A DNA stretch of 32,713 nucleotides, taken from JAAOZN01 sp964421575 (GTDB taxonomy: Archaea; Thermoproteota; Nitrososphaeria; Nitrososphaerales; JAAOZN01). Positions within the stretch are counted from its first letter, which is position 1. The number at the start of each line of letters is the position of its first letter. Both the position numbers and the translations under genes were made by a program. Below, piece after piece: positions 17,156-24,954 of this stretch. Location of the stretch: contig CAYQXI010000074.1 in the NCBI GenBank assembly GCA_964421575.1, forward strand, positions 1 through 32,713. Reading direction: 5' to 3'. Under the pieces are notes generated by a model. That model made no database searches. It was not told the origin of the DNA and saw nothing but the letters and a program-made list of their open reading frames with translations.

Positions 17156-17485
17156 TTATTCTCCCTTCTTCTCTTGCTGCTCTATGGTCGCTATGCCTAC
17201 GCCCTTTTCGACTCTGAAAGTTACTACTCCAACCCCTCGATCTACCTTGAGAAAGTCAACTCCTCTAACCAATAGGATAGAGCCTACCCAAGCCATGACC
17301 GCTAGGAACATCGCTTTTATAGCTGCTACTAAGATCTCGTTCACGGAAGCAAAGAAGTCGGCAGACAGTGTGAAAGATAGATATTGTGCAAATGTTAGGT
17401 AGGCGTTGTAGAATGTGAAGAGGAGCAGCGCAATACCAACAGCGGTCACAATTAAACCGATAGCGCCACTCTTACTAACCCGCAT
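17156..17485 (-). CDS. Small two-span membrane protein, first gene of the operon
   Basis: A 109-residue protein with two strong membrane segments (about 8-32 and 52-74) and a soluble C-terminal tail of about 35 residues that alternates hydrophobic and charged residues (GVGVVTFRVEKGVGIATIE), probably a beta hairpin. No known family is evident. It heads the three-gene operon that continues with the LEA-like protein and the four-span protein. A TATA-like box is centred 30 nt before the ATG. Confidence 0.75.
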   Translation of the reverse strand: MRVSKSGAIGLIVTAVGIALLLFTFYNAYLTFAQYLSFTLSADFFASVNEILVAAIKAMFLAVMAWVGSILLVRGVDFLKVDRGVGVVTFRVEKGVGIATIEQQEKKGE

Positions 17486-17510
17486 AAATCTATGTTCTCA
17501 CCATCTTCTT

Positions 17511-17520
17511 AAAAATATTT
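17511..17520 (-). promoter_or_regulatory. TATA box of the three-gene membrane operon
   Basis: On the minus strand this reads aaatattttt, centred about 30 nt before the ATG at 17485. That spacing predicts transcription start within about 5 nt of the start codon. No ribosome-binding site of the usual spacing is present. Confidence 0.5.
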
Positions 17521-17732
17521 CTTTTGACACTTTTATTGGTTTAGCTCTCTGCACCTACTTGAAGCTTTATCAAAACCTTCAGCTTATAATCTGTTTATAA
17601 GATCCTTGTCTTCAGCAGCCAGCAAACCTATTTGATGCAGAAGTTCTTTATTAGCTACCAGAGTCACCCCTATGTAAACGTATAAGGCTTTAGGTTTAGA
17701 AGAGATGGGGGATAGAGAGTATTTAGCCGCGT

Positions 17733-18575
17733 TTAGGGTTTAGTTGTTTGAGGGGTCTGGTACATCTTTAGGTCTCCGAGGTTAATATCCTCCTCTACCT
17801 TTAACTTCTCTAACTTGATGGGGTAGTAGCCGCTCTTTTCGATTATAACCTCGTAGGTTGATGGTTGTAAGCCCTTGAACCAGAAGTCGCCAAATATGTC
17901 GGTTGTGGTCTCCAGCCTCTCCCCTGTAGCGGTGTTAGTCAGCGTCACCTTCGCACCCTCGACGCACTCGTCCCTCTCTGGGTCGTATACCGCTCCTGTT
18001 AAGAATGGCTTCAGGAGTTCGAGGTGTAGGTAAAGTACTCTTGGCTTCACGCGTTTAAAGTCCGGTTTGAGTGGTGAGGCCTCTTTGATGAGCTCTTTGA
18101 ACTCCTCTTCCTCACCGAACTTTATGGCTTCGGTTGGGCAAGCATCGACACACCTTGGTGTATCACCCTTATCTAGTAGGTGTGAGCAGCCTGTGCATTT
18201 CTGCGCTATATTTAGGGTCTCATTGAAGTAGATTACGTCATAGGGGCAGGCGTAGAGGCAGTCTTTACAACCGTTACACTTCACTGGGTCTATGATTACT
18301 AAGCCGTCTGGTCGTTTGTAAATCGCTTTAACTTTACAAGACGGTATGCAAGGCGCTTCGTCGCAGTGGAAGCATAGATAGGGGTAGTACGTGACTTTAA
18401 CCTTCGGATATGAACCCCTCTCCTTCTCAACCATCTTCAACCAGAAATGCCCGGTAAGCGGCTGCGCCTTGGCATACGGCACCCAGTCATTACCGACATG
18501 CTCATCTTTGCAAGCTATCTGACACGTATAGCAGCCGTTGCACAGTGATAGATCCACAATAAAAACCTTCATCAC
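17733..18575 (-). CDS. Ferredoxin subunit of a molybdenum transhydroxylase-like enzyme, with C-terminal beta-sandwich domain
   Basis: The electron-transfer partner of the molybdenum subunit. Residues 1-155 form a DmsB/PsrB-like multi-cluster ferredoxin with four complete cysteine sets: 12/15/18/22, 68/71/76/80, 100/103/106/110 and 127/130/142/146, enough for four [4Fe-4S] clusters. Residues about 190-275 form a carboxypeptidase-regulatory or Cna-B-like beta sandwich (GAVYDPERDECVEGAKVTLT, then GDFWFKGLQPSTYEV). This architecture and the length of 280 match the small subunit of pyrogallol-phloroglucinol transhydroxylase, which as I recall carries three clusters. There is no signal peptide or membrane span, so the complex is cytoplasmic. 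The GTG start overlaps the stop of the large-subunit gene by four bases (GTGA), showing translational coupling. An ATG follows immediately as an alternative. Confidence 0.92.
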   Translation of the reverse strand: MMKVFIVDLSLCNGCYTCQIACKDEHVGNDWVPYAKAQPLTGHFWLKMVEKERGSYPKVKVTYYPYLCFHCDEAPCIPSCKVKAIYKRPDGLVIIDPVKCNGCKDCLYACPYDVIYFNETLNIAQKCTGCSHLLDKGDTPRCVDACPTEAIKFGEEEEFKELIKEASPLKPDFKRVKPRVLYLHLELLKPFLTGAVYDPERDECVEGAKVTLTNTATGERLETTTDIFGDFWFKGLQPSTYEVIIEKSGYYPIKLEKLKVEEDINLGDLKMYQTPQTTKP

Positions 18576-21500
18576 TTAACCACCGCCCTCTCGTAGCAAA
18601 GACCAGCCGCACAATGATAAGGTTTAATGAACGCCTCAGGGTACTTTTTCATAAGCTCGTTTAAGTTAACCTTCTCAACATTCACCAAGTAGCCGCTTAC
18701 AACCATTCCGTGGGCGTACTTCGATGTAGTCTTGATGGGGGCTATTAAGTCGATCGCACCACCCCTATCCAACCTATCCTCAATCGATATTAAATCTGCT
18801 CTTGAACCGTGATCCATTGAGACAACTCCTGGCATTATTCGATGGGTTACGTATGCTCCACCTAATACTGAGCCGCGGTCATTATACACCCTGACTATGT
18901 CGCCTGTCTTTACGCCTAGCTTAGCGGCATCTACCGTGTTGATCCAAACTGGTTCGTAAAGGTATCCGTCTGGCCCCCTAACCTTACAGGTAGGTATCTC
19001 GTGGAACCAGGTTGCGTCATCGAGCTGTGCATGCATCCTCCACCTTGGGTGGTTAGAGACGATTAAGAATGGGTATTCCTTGGACCTTGGGTGAAGTAGA
19101 CTTTCTTGGTGAGACTCCCCATATGGTATAAAGTGCGGTACTGGTGGTCTCTCATTATCATCTGGGAAGTGTTTCGCTAACCTCTCTGAGTAAAACTCTA
19201 TTTTACCAGATGGTGTCGCAAGCGGGTGCTTCTCAGGATTCTCGTAGAACGCCCTCAAACCAGGCTTATACTTCTTCCACTCGGGGTCAGTGGGCACAAG
19301 CCAGAATCCCCTCTTCTTTAACTCCTCGAAGGTTATGTATGGGGCGGCTCCTGAGTTTTCGAAGCCAAGTCTTATCCAGTCCTCGATCGTCCTACCTTGG
19401 GTGAATTTCTCGTATACGCCCTTAAAGTCCTCTGGGTACTTTTCCTCAAGTCTCTTGGCGATCATGCAGCATATTTCGTAGTCGCTCATAGATTCACCGA
19501 TGGGTTCGATGCATTTGCCCTCGTAGACGATTGCGAAGTGCTGCTTAGTCGACCACGCTGATCCTATTATCCCGATGTCCTCCTCTTCGAGTTTCGTTGA
19601 GACGGGTAGGATTATGTCGGCGAAGAGGCAGTCGTTCTCTAGCCACGGATGCTGTGCTAAGATGAACTCTATTTTAGGGCTTCTGAAGGCTTCTATCATC
19701 CTGTATCCGCAGTTCCAGCAGGTTATCCAGCACCCATTTTCGTTCCAGATCATATGTACCTCAGGTAATCCTTCCACCGGATACGTGTACTTCACGAATT
19801 GCTCCGCAATATTCATCCTTGATTGTGACATGGCGTAGAAGGTTACGGGAGGATTCAGGATCGCTTCGTGAACCAGAGTTTTGGGGACGAACTGCTTCAA
19901 CACCTCTTTATACCACTCCTTCACCTTGTGATAGGGTAGGAACCAGAGGCGTGAATACACTCCACCGTGAACAACACCCCAGATAAACGGGGCGAATATG
20001 GGTCTTGGGAATGGTGTATCTAAACCTACGCAGCTGTTATGTAGTTGGTGAACTCCAGGCTTCCCTACACCTTGCATAGCCAGTAGTAGAACTTCCAGCC
20101 TCGCGGGCTCAGTCGCGTATGGGCCTCTGATGTATGGACCGCCGAAGACATGCCAAATCGAAGTTCTTTTGGTTGCCCAAAGCTTTGCTAGAGCCTTAAT
20201 TATTCTAGCAGGGACACCGGTTATCTCCTCAGCCCATTTAGGTGTTTTAGGAATACCGTCTTCTTCGCCTAGGACATAGCTCTTAAATTTATCGAATCCA
20301 AAGGTGTGTGTTGCGACGTATTCCTTATCATAAGTTCCCTCTGTAATCCAGATATAAGCTATGGCGAGTTGCAGCGCAGCGTCTGTGTTAGGTCTTATGG
20401 GAATCCATTTATCTGCGTGAACGGCTGCAGAGTAGTTAAGATCTGGGCAGATGAATATCTGTTTTATTCCAACATCTTTGAACCAGAAACTCCATATGCT
20501 GAAGCCTTGGTCACCAAACCCCCAAGTTGTAGTTTCATAATCACATCCCCAACATAACATAACTTCCGTGTTCTCCAAGATGTCGGGTAATACATGAGTC
20601 TGTGGATGCTGCATACCGTCAGGCTCCATACCCCATACGTGCTTTGAACCCCACCACCACCCTTCCCAGCTGTCTGGGTTTCTTACAGCCCACGTTGCAC
20701 CGCCTAGATTTATAAGAAGCTCTGTAATAGTCGCGTGCATACCGTGAACACTTTTTGTTTCCTGATGCCCGTCAGATAATGCTAGAATTGCGTATGTAGA
20801 CCCATACTTGTCCTTTATCCTCTTTATCTCATCAGCTATTATATCGAGAGCTTCATCCCACGATATTCTCACATAGCCGCTTTTACCCCTATTTTCCGGG
20901 TGCCTTTCACCCTTTGGGTCCCAGTCAACTCTCTTTAACGGGTACCTGACTCTGTTAGGGGAGTAGACGCGGTTCTTGTAGACGATAGCGAAAGGTGCGG
21001 CAAGTTCCTTTGTCTTAGGTGCAAATTTTTTCCCCTTTGCCTCAACCTCCCAACGTATCTTCCTAAGCTCTTCTTGTGTATGAGCCCAATCATAATGTAC
21101 TGGTCTAATTCTTACTATTCTCCCGTTCTTGCAATCGACCCTAACTAGATTCCCTCCATAGCCAACGCCGCATAACCCGAGTAACTTATAGTAGGACTTG
21201 GTTTCCTCTTCTTTATCAGCTGGGTCGAGAGGTGTTAGTAGGTTTTCTTTGGGAATTTCCTCCGATACTGACCCTTTTTGGTTAGGCATATTTCCCACAT
21301 TCATTAACTTCGGGATGGTTGTCATCTCTGCTTTGATAAACTCGGTTGTTAAATTAGCAACCTCCTTATAGAAATCGCTTTCAGCATTCTTTAAAATGTC
21401 TTTGGCAAGCGCCGGAGCCCACGTAGCGAGATGTTCGCTAAGGAAATCGTGTTGAATCTCCAGATACTTTCTTGCTTCATCTATCACTCCACCATTATTT

Positions 21501-21973
21501 AAAGCCTCAATTGTTCGGCGGCAGAGGTAAGCCATAAACTGGAGTTCAACCGCTATATGGTCTTCAGGCTCTTTATATTCGTCGATCTTCCTAACTCCTG
21601 CTTTCTTATATGTCTCTAGAACTTTGTCTCTAAACTCTTGCATAATTGAGCCGTTATCGGTTCGGTATGAAGACTCTGAGGGATGGAGCCTTCCAAAGCC
21701 TAAGAAGAGCTTTGCGTATTCTTCTGCTAATAAAGATTTAATCTGCTTCGAATCCTGCTTTAGGAGCTCGTTGATCACCACAGCTAGGGACTGCAAGCGT
21801 TCAAGAACATTCGTAAACGCGCCATCAAATAACACCGATTTAGACATCACGATGGTGTTCACCTCGTTTAAGAGATTCTGTAAAGATTCGGCCGTCATCT
21901 CCTTTTCGTAGAGTTTCGAAAGCAGTGAATAAATTCGACATCTAACTTCAAATGGTTTAAAACAGTTATCCAA
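18572..21973 (-). CDS. TorD-like chaperone fused to a molybdopterin oxidoreductase of the transhydroxylase type
   Basis: A single 1133-residue frame without interruption. Residues about 8-215 are a helical TorD/DmsD-type maturation chaperone, with the family motifs EEYAKLFLGFG (84-94), EPEDHIAVELQFMAYL (135-150) and HDFLSEHLATWAPAL (175-189). A polar linker (about 220-258) leads to a catalytic part of about 870 residues, the size of the pyrogallol-phloroglucinol transhydroxylase large subunit. Shared features are no N-terminal Fe-S cysteine motif, NPDSWEGWWWG (432-442) with Ser435 as the likely molybdenum ligand and Asp434 beside it, and CIEPIGESMSDYEI and YNDRGSV near the C-terminus. There is no Tat signal. 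The TTG start is preceded by GGTGGAG. TorD normally acts as a separate protein on DMSO-reductase-family clients, so the fusion is unusual. The substrate is unknown. Confidence 0.93.
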   Translation of the reverse strand: MDNCFKPFEVRCRIYSLLSKLYEKEMTAESLQNLLNEVNTIVMSKSVLFDGAFTNVLERLQSLAVVINELLKQDSKQIKSLLAEEYAKLFLGFGRLHPSESSYRTDNGSIMQEFRDKVLETYKKAGVRKIDEYKEPEDHIAVELQFMAYLCRRTIEALNNGGVIDEARKYLEIQHDFLSEHLATWAPALAKDILKNAESDFYKEVANLTTEFIKAEMTTIPKLMNVGNMPNQKGSVSEEIPKENLLTPLDPADKEEETKSYYKLLGLCGVGYGGNLVRVDCKNGRIVRIRPVHYDWAHTQEELRKIRWEVEAKGKKFAPKTKELAAPFAIVYKNRVYSPNRVRYPLKRVDWDPKGERHPENRGKSGYVRISWDEALDIIADEIKRIKDKYGSTYAILALSDGHQETKSVHGMHATITELLINLGGATWAVRNPDSWEGWWWGSKHVWGMEPDGMQHPQTHVLPDILENTEVMLCWGCDYETTTWGFGDQGFSIWSFWFKDVGIKQIFICPDLNYSAAVHADKWIPIRPNTDAALQLAIAYIWITEGTYDKEYVATHTFGFDKFKSYVLGEEDGIPKTPKWAEEITGVPARIIKALAKLWATKRTSIWHVFGGPYIRGPYATEPARLEVLLLAMQGVGKPGVHQLHNSCVGLDTPFPRPIFAPFIWGVVHGGVYSRLWFLPYHKVKEWYKEVLKQFVPKTLVHEAILNPPVTFYAMSQSRMNIAEQFVKYTYPVEGLPEVHMIWNENGCWITCWNCGYRMIEAFRSPKIEFILAQHPWLENDCLFADIILPVSTKLEEEDIGIIGSAWSTKQHFAIVYEGKCIEPIGESMSDYEICCMIAKRLEEKYPEDFKGVYEKFTQGRTIEDWIRLGFENSGAAPYITFEELKKRGFWLVPTDPEWKKYKPGLRAFYENPEKHPLATPSGKIEFYSERLAKHFPDDNERPPVPHFIPYGESHQESLLHPRSKEYPFLIVSNHPRWRMHAQLDDATWFHEIPTCKVRGPDGYLYEPVWINTVDAAKLGVKTGDIVRVYNDRGSVLGGAYVTHRIMPGVVSMDHGSRADLISIEDRLDRGGAIDLIAPIKTTSKYAHGMVVSGYLVNVEKVNLNELMKKYPEAFIKPYHCAAGLCYERAVVK

Positions 21974-22003
21974 ACTCCACCAGTTAGAGGATAAATTATC
22001 CCA

Positions 22004-22012
22004 TATTTAAAA
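22004..22012 (-). promoter_or_regulatory. TATA box of the molybdenum enzyme operon
   Basis: On the minus strand the box reads ttttaaata, centred about 35 nt before the TTG at 21973. It predicts a leader of roughly 8-10 nt that carries part of the GGTGGAG ribosome-binding site. Confidence 0.5.
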
Positions 22013-22162
22013 TTTAAGACCAGCACTTTTAAACTACTGTTGTAAAATAATAAGAAAATAACAGTGCTATGTTATAGGTTGCAACAAATATTCCACTATC
22101 ATTAGCGCTACTCTTCACCCATGAAAATCTTCCTAAAAAGCTTCCAAATATAAGCAAATTAT

Positions 22163-22183
22163 ATACTTATTCTTAATGAGTAT
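22163..22183. promoter_or_regulatory. Imperfect inverted repeat, possible operator between divergent promoters
   Basis: Nine-base arms ATACTTATT and AATGAGTAT are separated by three bases and match at eight of nine positions. The repeat lies about 42 nt before the TATA box of the substrate-binding protein gene and about 150 nt from that of the molybdenum operon. It could bind a dimeric regulator. The surrounding DNA is very AT-rich, so chance is not excluded. Confidence 0.35.
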
Positions 22184-22224
22184 CAAAATGATTTTTCAAT
22201 TTCTTAACGCAATTTTTCTTAAAG

Positions 22225-22232
22225 TTTAAATA
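22225..22232 (+). promoter_or_regulatory. TATA box of the substrate-binding protein gene
   Basis: The sequence tttaaata is centred about 28 nt before the ATG at 22257. No ribosome-binding site precedes the ATG, so the mRNA is probably leaderless. Confidence 0.6.
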
Positions 22233-22256
22233 GTGTTTTGAAGTTAATCCTAGACC

Positions 22257-23666
22257 ATGGTCGAAGACCTGTCTTCAAAAAGAGGTGTTAGTAGGAGGGG
22301 CTTCTTGACGGTTGCTGTCTCAGCTATTGTTGCTGGTGTCGTTGCTGGTGTGGGAGGCTACTATGCTGGAACCTTAGCTGCACCAGCAGAAGTCATCAGG
22401 GAGGTTACAAAGACAATAGAGCGGACAATCACAGTGACACCGTCCCCGGTTACAGTAACGAAAACTGTAACAACGACAATGACAACCACAACCGCTACAC
22501 CAACAAAACCCCTTTTGGAGGGGCAAGAACTGAGAGTTGGCGTAGTCTTACCTCTCTCAGGCGCTCTAGCTACCTTTGGTCAACAAGGGCGTCGGGGTGT
22601 GGAGTTTGCCGCTGAAGAGATTAATGGTGCTGGTGGGATTCTCGGGGCTAAGATCAAGATACTAATTGAGGATTTCGCAGGAGACCCGAAGGTTGCTCTG
22701 ACGGCTACAGAGAAAGTGATAACCGTGGATAAGGTGCAAGTTGTAACCGGAGCTTATATGAGCGCAGCGATATCTACTATGCAAGAACCGTGTGAGCGTT
22801 ACAAGATACCATTGCTGGCAATAGGAGGTGCAGCAGATGAACTTACAGCAAAAGGCTATAAGTATTTCTTCCGCAACGTCCAGAGCGCATCTGAATTCAC
22901 TAAAGCTACCATGGACTTCGTAGAGGAAGTAATCAAACCTGAGACCGTTGGCATAGTATATGAGAAGACTCTCCGTGGCGAAAGCACTAAAAACGCCTTC
23001 TTAAAACTTGCAGAGGAATACAAGTTTACAGTTGTGGCAGAAGAAGGGTATCCTGCTGGGAGCTTAGACTTTAAACCTTTAATCGAGAAGCTGAAAGCCG
23101 CCAACCCTGATGTTTTGCTCTTCGTAGCCTACATTACGGATGCTGTGCTGATGGCTAGGCAAATGGATGAGGTTGGTTATAAACCCAAAGCTGTTGTAGT
23201 CGAGGCTGGCATGCAGAACATCGATCTCTTAGAGCTGGCTGGGAAATATGTGAAGGGTTGGTTCATCCAGACGCAATATTGGCCAGATAGGAACTATCCC
23301 AATTATGATGAGGTTTATAACGTAGGTCTAAAATTCTGGCAAAAATTTGGCAAACCTCTGGACAACATCGCTTGTGACGGCTATCTTAACCTCTACATAT
23401 TGAAGGATGCGATTGAGAGAGCTAAAAGCTTGGATCCGGAAGCTATCAGAAACGCCATTGCTGAGACCGACCTATTCCTACCTTGGTTCGGGCACATTAA
23501 GTATGGTCCGAACGGTCACAGGATAAATGCTTTGGAGACCTTTGCCATGTGCCAAATCCTTCCAGCCAAACCCAATACACCTTGGCAAGCCAATGGTCTT
23601 AGCTTCTATGCTGTGTGGCCAGAGAAGATGAAAACCACTGAGCCGATCTATCCTATGCCAACATAA
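22257..23666 (+). CDS. Tat-exported ABC substrate-binding protein, Leu/Ile/Val (Peripla_BP_6) family
   Basis: A 469-residue solute receptor. The N-terminus has a twin-arginine signal, SRRGFL at residues 12-17, followed by a hydrophobic stretch to about 40 (AVSAIVAGVVAGVGGYYAG). A Thr/Pro/Val-rich linker (about 46-85), typical of archaeal cell-surface binding proteins, then leads into the type I periplasmic fold starting LRVGVVLPLSG. The segment RRGVEFAAEEINGAGGILG is the family signature. Such proteins bind branched-chain amino acids, amides, urea or aromatic acids, and the ligand cannot be read here. No permease or ATPase gene adjoins it. It is divergent from the molybdenum enzyme operon and may recognise a related compound, but that link rests on position only. 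Confidence 0.9.
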   Translation: MVEDLSSKRGVSRRGFLTVAVSAIVAGVVAGVGGYYAGTLAAPAEVIREVTKTIERTITVTPSPVTVTKTVTTTMTTTTATPTKPLLEGQELRVGVVLPLSGALATFGQQGRRGVEFAAEEINGAGGILGAKIKILIEDFAGDPKVALTATEKVITVDKVQVVTGAYMSAAISTMQEPCERYKIPLLAIGGAADELTAKGYKYFFRNVQSASEFTKATMDFVEEVIKPETVGIVYEKTLRGESTKNAFLKLAEEYKFTVVAEEGYPAGSLDFKPLIEKLKAANPDVLLFVAYITDAVLMARQMDEVGYKPKAVVVEAGMQNIDLLELAGKYVKGWFIQTQYWPDRNYPNYDEVYNVGLKFWQKFGKPLDNIACDGYLNLYILKDAIERAKSLDPEAIRNAIAETDLFLPWFGHIKYGPNGHRINALETFAMCQILPAKPNTPWQANGLSFYAVWPEKMKTTEPIYPMPT

Positions 23667-23695
23667 AGAGTCGGAAGAAACAGGTGGTAGATTTT

Positions 23696-23726
23696 AGAAG
23701 GGGAAAGCATACCAAAGCCCCCTTCT
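23696..23726 (+). terminator. Hairpin terminator after the substrate-binding protein gene
   Basis: A perfect eight-base inverted repeat, AGAAGGGG and CCCCTTCT, with a 15-base spacer lies 30 nt after the stop codon and is followed by pyrimidine-rich sequence with a TTTT run. Such a stem with a T-rich tail fits a terminator or a stabilising 3' end. Confidence 0.6.
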
Positions 23727-23830
23727 CCTTCTTTTCACTTCGATGATTCAGCTGGTTGAAACCGACCGAGGTAAACGGCAGAGAAAAAGAAAGTCAGATG
23801 AGCGGTATACACTTAAATTATCAGGTGAAT

Positions 23831-24214
23831 CTAACCTCCTTCTTTCAGCCACCGATAAATGGTTTTTAGAGGCACACCCAACGCCTCTGACATTTGCTTG
23901 GCGTTGTAGCCTTTACTCCTTAATTCTTGCATCTGCCTCTTCTTCAACCTTCTTTCAGCCTTATTGAATTTGGCTTTATTCTCAAAAATTACACGATCCT
24001 CTTTGCCAAAGAGTGAAAGAGCCAACGTGAAGGCTTTAAGGTAGTTGTATTCCCTACTAATATAACCTATTAACTTAATGCGATAATCTTCAGCGATATA
24101 TTTTCTTAACTGATTTAGCACTTCCTCTACCAAATCAAAGCTTATGGAAGTCCCGAGCTCAACTTCGACCATCTTACTTTCAGGCTTGACTTCCAGCGAG
24201 TAGCTTCCATTCAT
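23831..24214 (-). CDS. Small protein with C-terminal helix-turn-helix
   Basis: A 127-residue protein. The N-terminal 85 residues have strands and helices (VEVELGTSISFDLVEEVLNQ, YRIKLIGYISREYNYLKAF) that I cannot assign to a family. The C-terminal 42 residues form a basic helix followed by a resolvase/Hin- or MerR-like helix-turn-helix: MQELRSKGYNAKQMSEALGV, then PLKTIYRWLKEG. A DNA-binding regulator is likely. The start ATG has GTGATC upstream with good spacing, and a TATA-like gcttataagt lies about 34 nt before it. It is divergent from the very short ORF at 24319-24426 across 104 bp, so it may control that unit or itself. Confidence 0.75.
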   Translation of the reverse strand: MNGSYSLEVKPESKMVEVELGTSISFDLVEEVLNQLRKYIAEDYRIKLIGYISREYNYLKAFTLALSLFGKEDRVIFENKAKFNKAERRLKKRQMQELRSKGYNAKQMSEALGVPLKTIYRWLKEGG

Positions 24215-24289
24215 TTCAGATCACTTATCTCTTGTTATCCCCAACTTATAAGCTTTTCTCATTATTGGATTTCTTTATAATGCGAAAAA

Positions 24290-24297
24290 CTTATATG
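24290..24297 (+). promoter_or_regulatory. TATA box of the short ORF transcript
   Basis: The sequence cttatatg is centred 25 nt before the ATG at 24319, the expected spacing for an archaeal transcription start at that codon. Confidence 0.55.
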
Positions 24298-24318
24298 ACC
24301 TGTTCTCATATTATAATA

Positions 24319-24426
24319 ATGGAAAAATGGGATGAAAAGGAGGTGATCGGTATGATGACCGAAAAAATACTCAAACTAAAGATGCTCGAAAATAAAATAA
24401 CCGACAGAGGGCCTCCAATAATCTAA
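24319..24426 (+). CDS. Very short ORF with its own promoter and strong ribosome-binding site
   Basis: The frame gives 35 residues from a leaderless ATG at 24319, or 24 residues from an ATG at 24352. The latter is preceded by a near-perfect anti-16S match, AAGGAGGTGA, at 6-7 nt spacing. That ribosome-binding site is the strongest in the window. The shorter peptide is MMTEKILKLKMLENKITDRG followed by PPII: an amphipathic basic helix with a hydrophobic end. T-rich sequence directly after the stop could terminate the transcript. I do not recognise the peptide. It may be a small regulatory protein, an antitoxin-like or leader peptide, or a short RNA with incidental coding. It is divergent from the HTH protein gene. 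Confidence 0.5.
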   Translation: MEKWDEKEVIGMMTEKILKLKMLENKITDRGPPII

Positions 24427-24954
24427 ATACATTATTTTTTACGAAGGTAACAATAGATCTTATAGTTATGCACTTTTCTGGTCCTTTTGACGCCTTGTCT
24501 AATACTCGTGTGTGGTCTTCACAGAGGAGTATAGGAAGATTATCTTGCTTTTCTTAAAGCTATTCTATCTACTTTTCTGCAGCTTGGATCCACGCTGGTA
24601 AGGTGCTTAAGCCGTTTACTGTGCTCTCAATAGTCTTTAAACCCCGTTTAATTTTTCGAGGTATCCAAACATCCGTATTTTCTGCTCAACGGTGAGAAGT
24701 TTAAGATTCTTCTCAGTTTGCTAAAGGGTACGATTGAGCATAGCACCAGAAAGACAGACCTCTCGACAGTAGCTGACTCTTAGCTCACCGACTAGAACGA
24801 CCCTTGCGCTCATCACTCATTTCTAAGGGGCTTCACCAAGCCAATTAGGCAGCCATCTAAAAAGTATCAGCTACCATTAACCCATCAACATACTCGCTCC
24901 CCAAACCAAAGAATGTATTTCTACTCGGCGATGTAAAAGATTCGCTTAAAATTT
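24427..24954. other. Gene-free stretch between the short ORF and tRNA-Val
   Basis: 528 bp without a convincing gene. After the T run near 24433 there is one plus-strand frame (24652-24783, 43 codons, no usable start) whose translation looks protein-like (HPYFLLNGEKFKILLSLLKG) and could be the remnant of a decayed gene. Nothing else with RNA-gene or repeat character was found. Confidence 0.4.

Noticed and set aside
15797..17685. 12-base word CCTATGTAAACG occurring twice (about 15799 and 17671)
   Set aside because: Words of this length recur by chance in 32 kb, and one copy is simply the end of the malic enzyme gene.
18572..21973. Nitrate reductase or formate dehydrogenase identity for the molybdenum subunit
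   Set aside because: It lacks the N-terminal Fe-S cysteine motif, and the NPDSWEGW, CIEPIGESMSDYEI and overall layout fit the transhydroxylase branch better.
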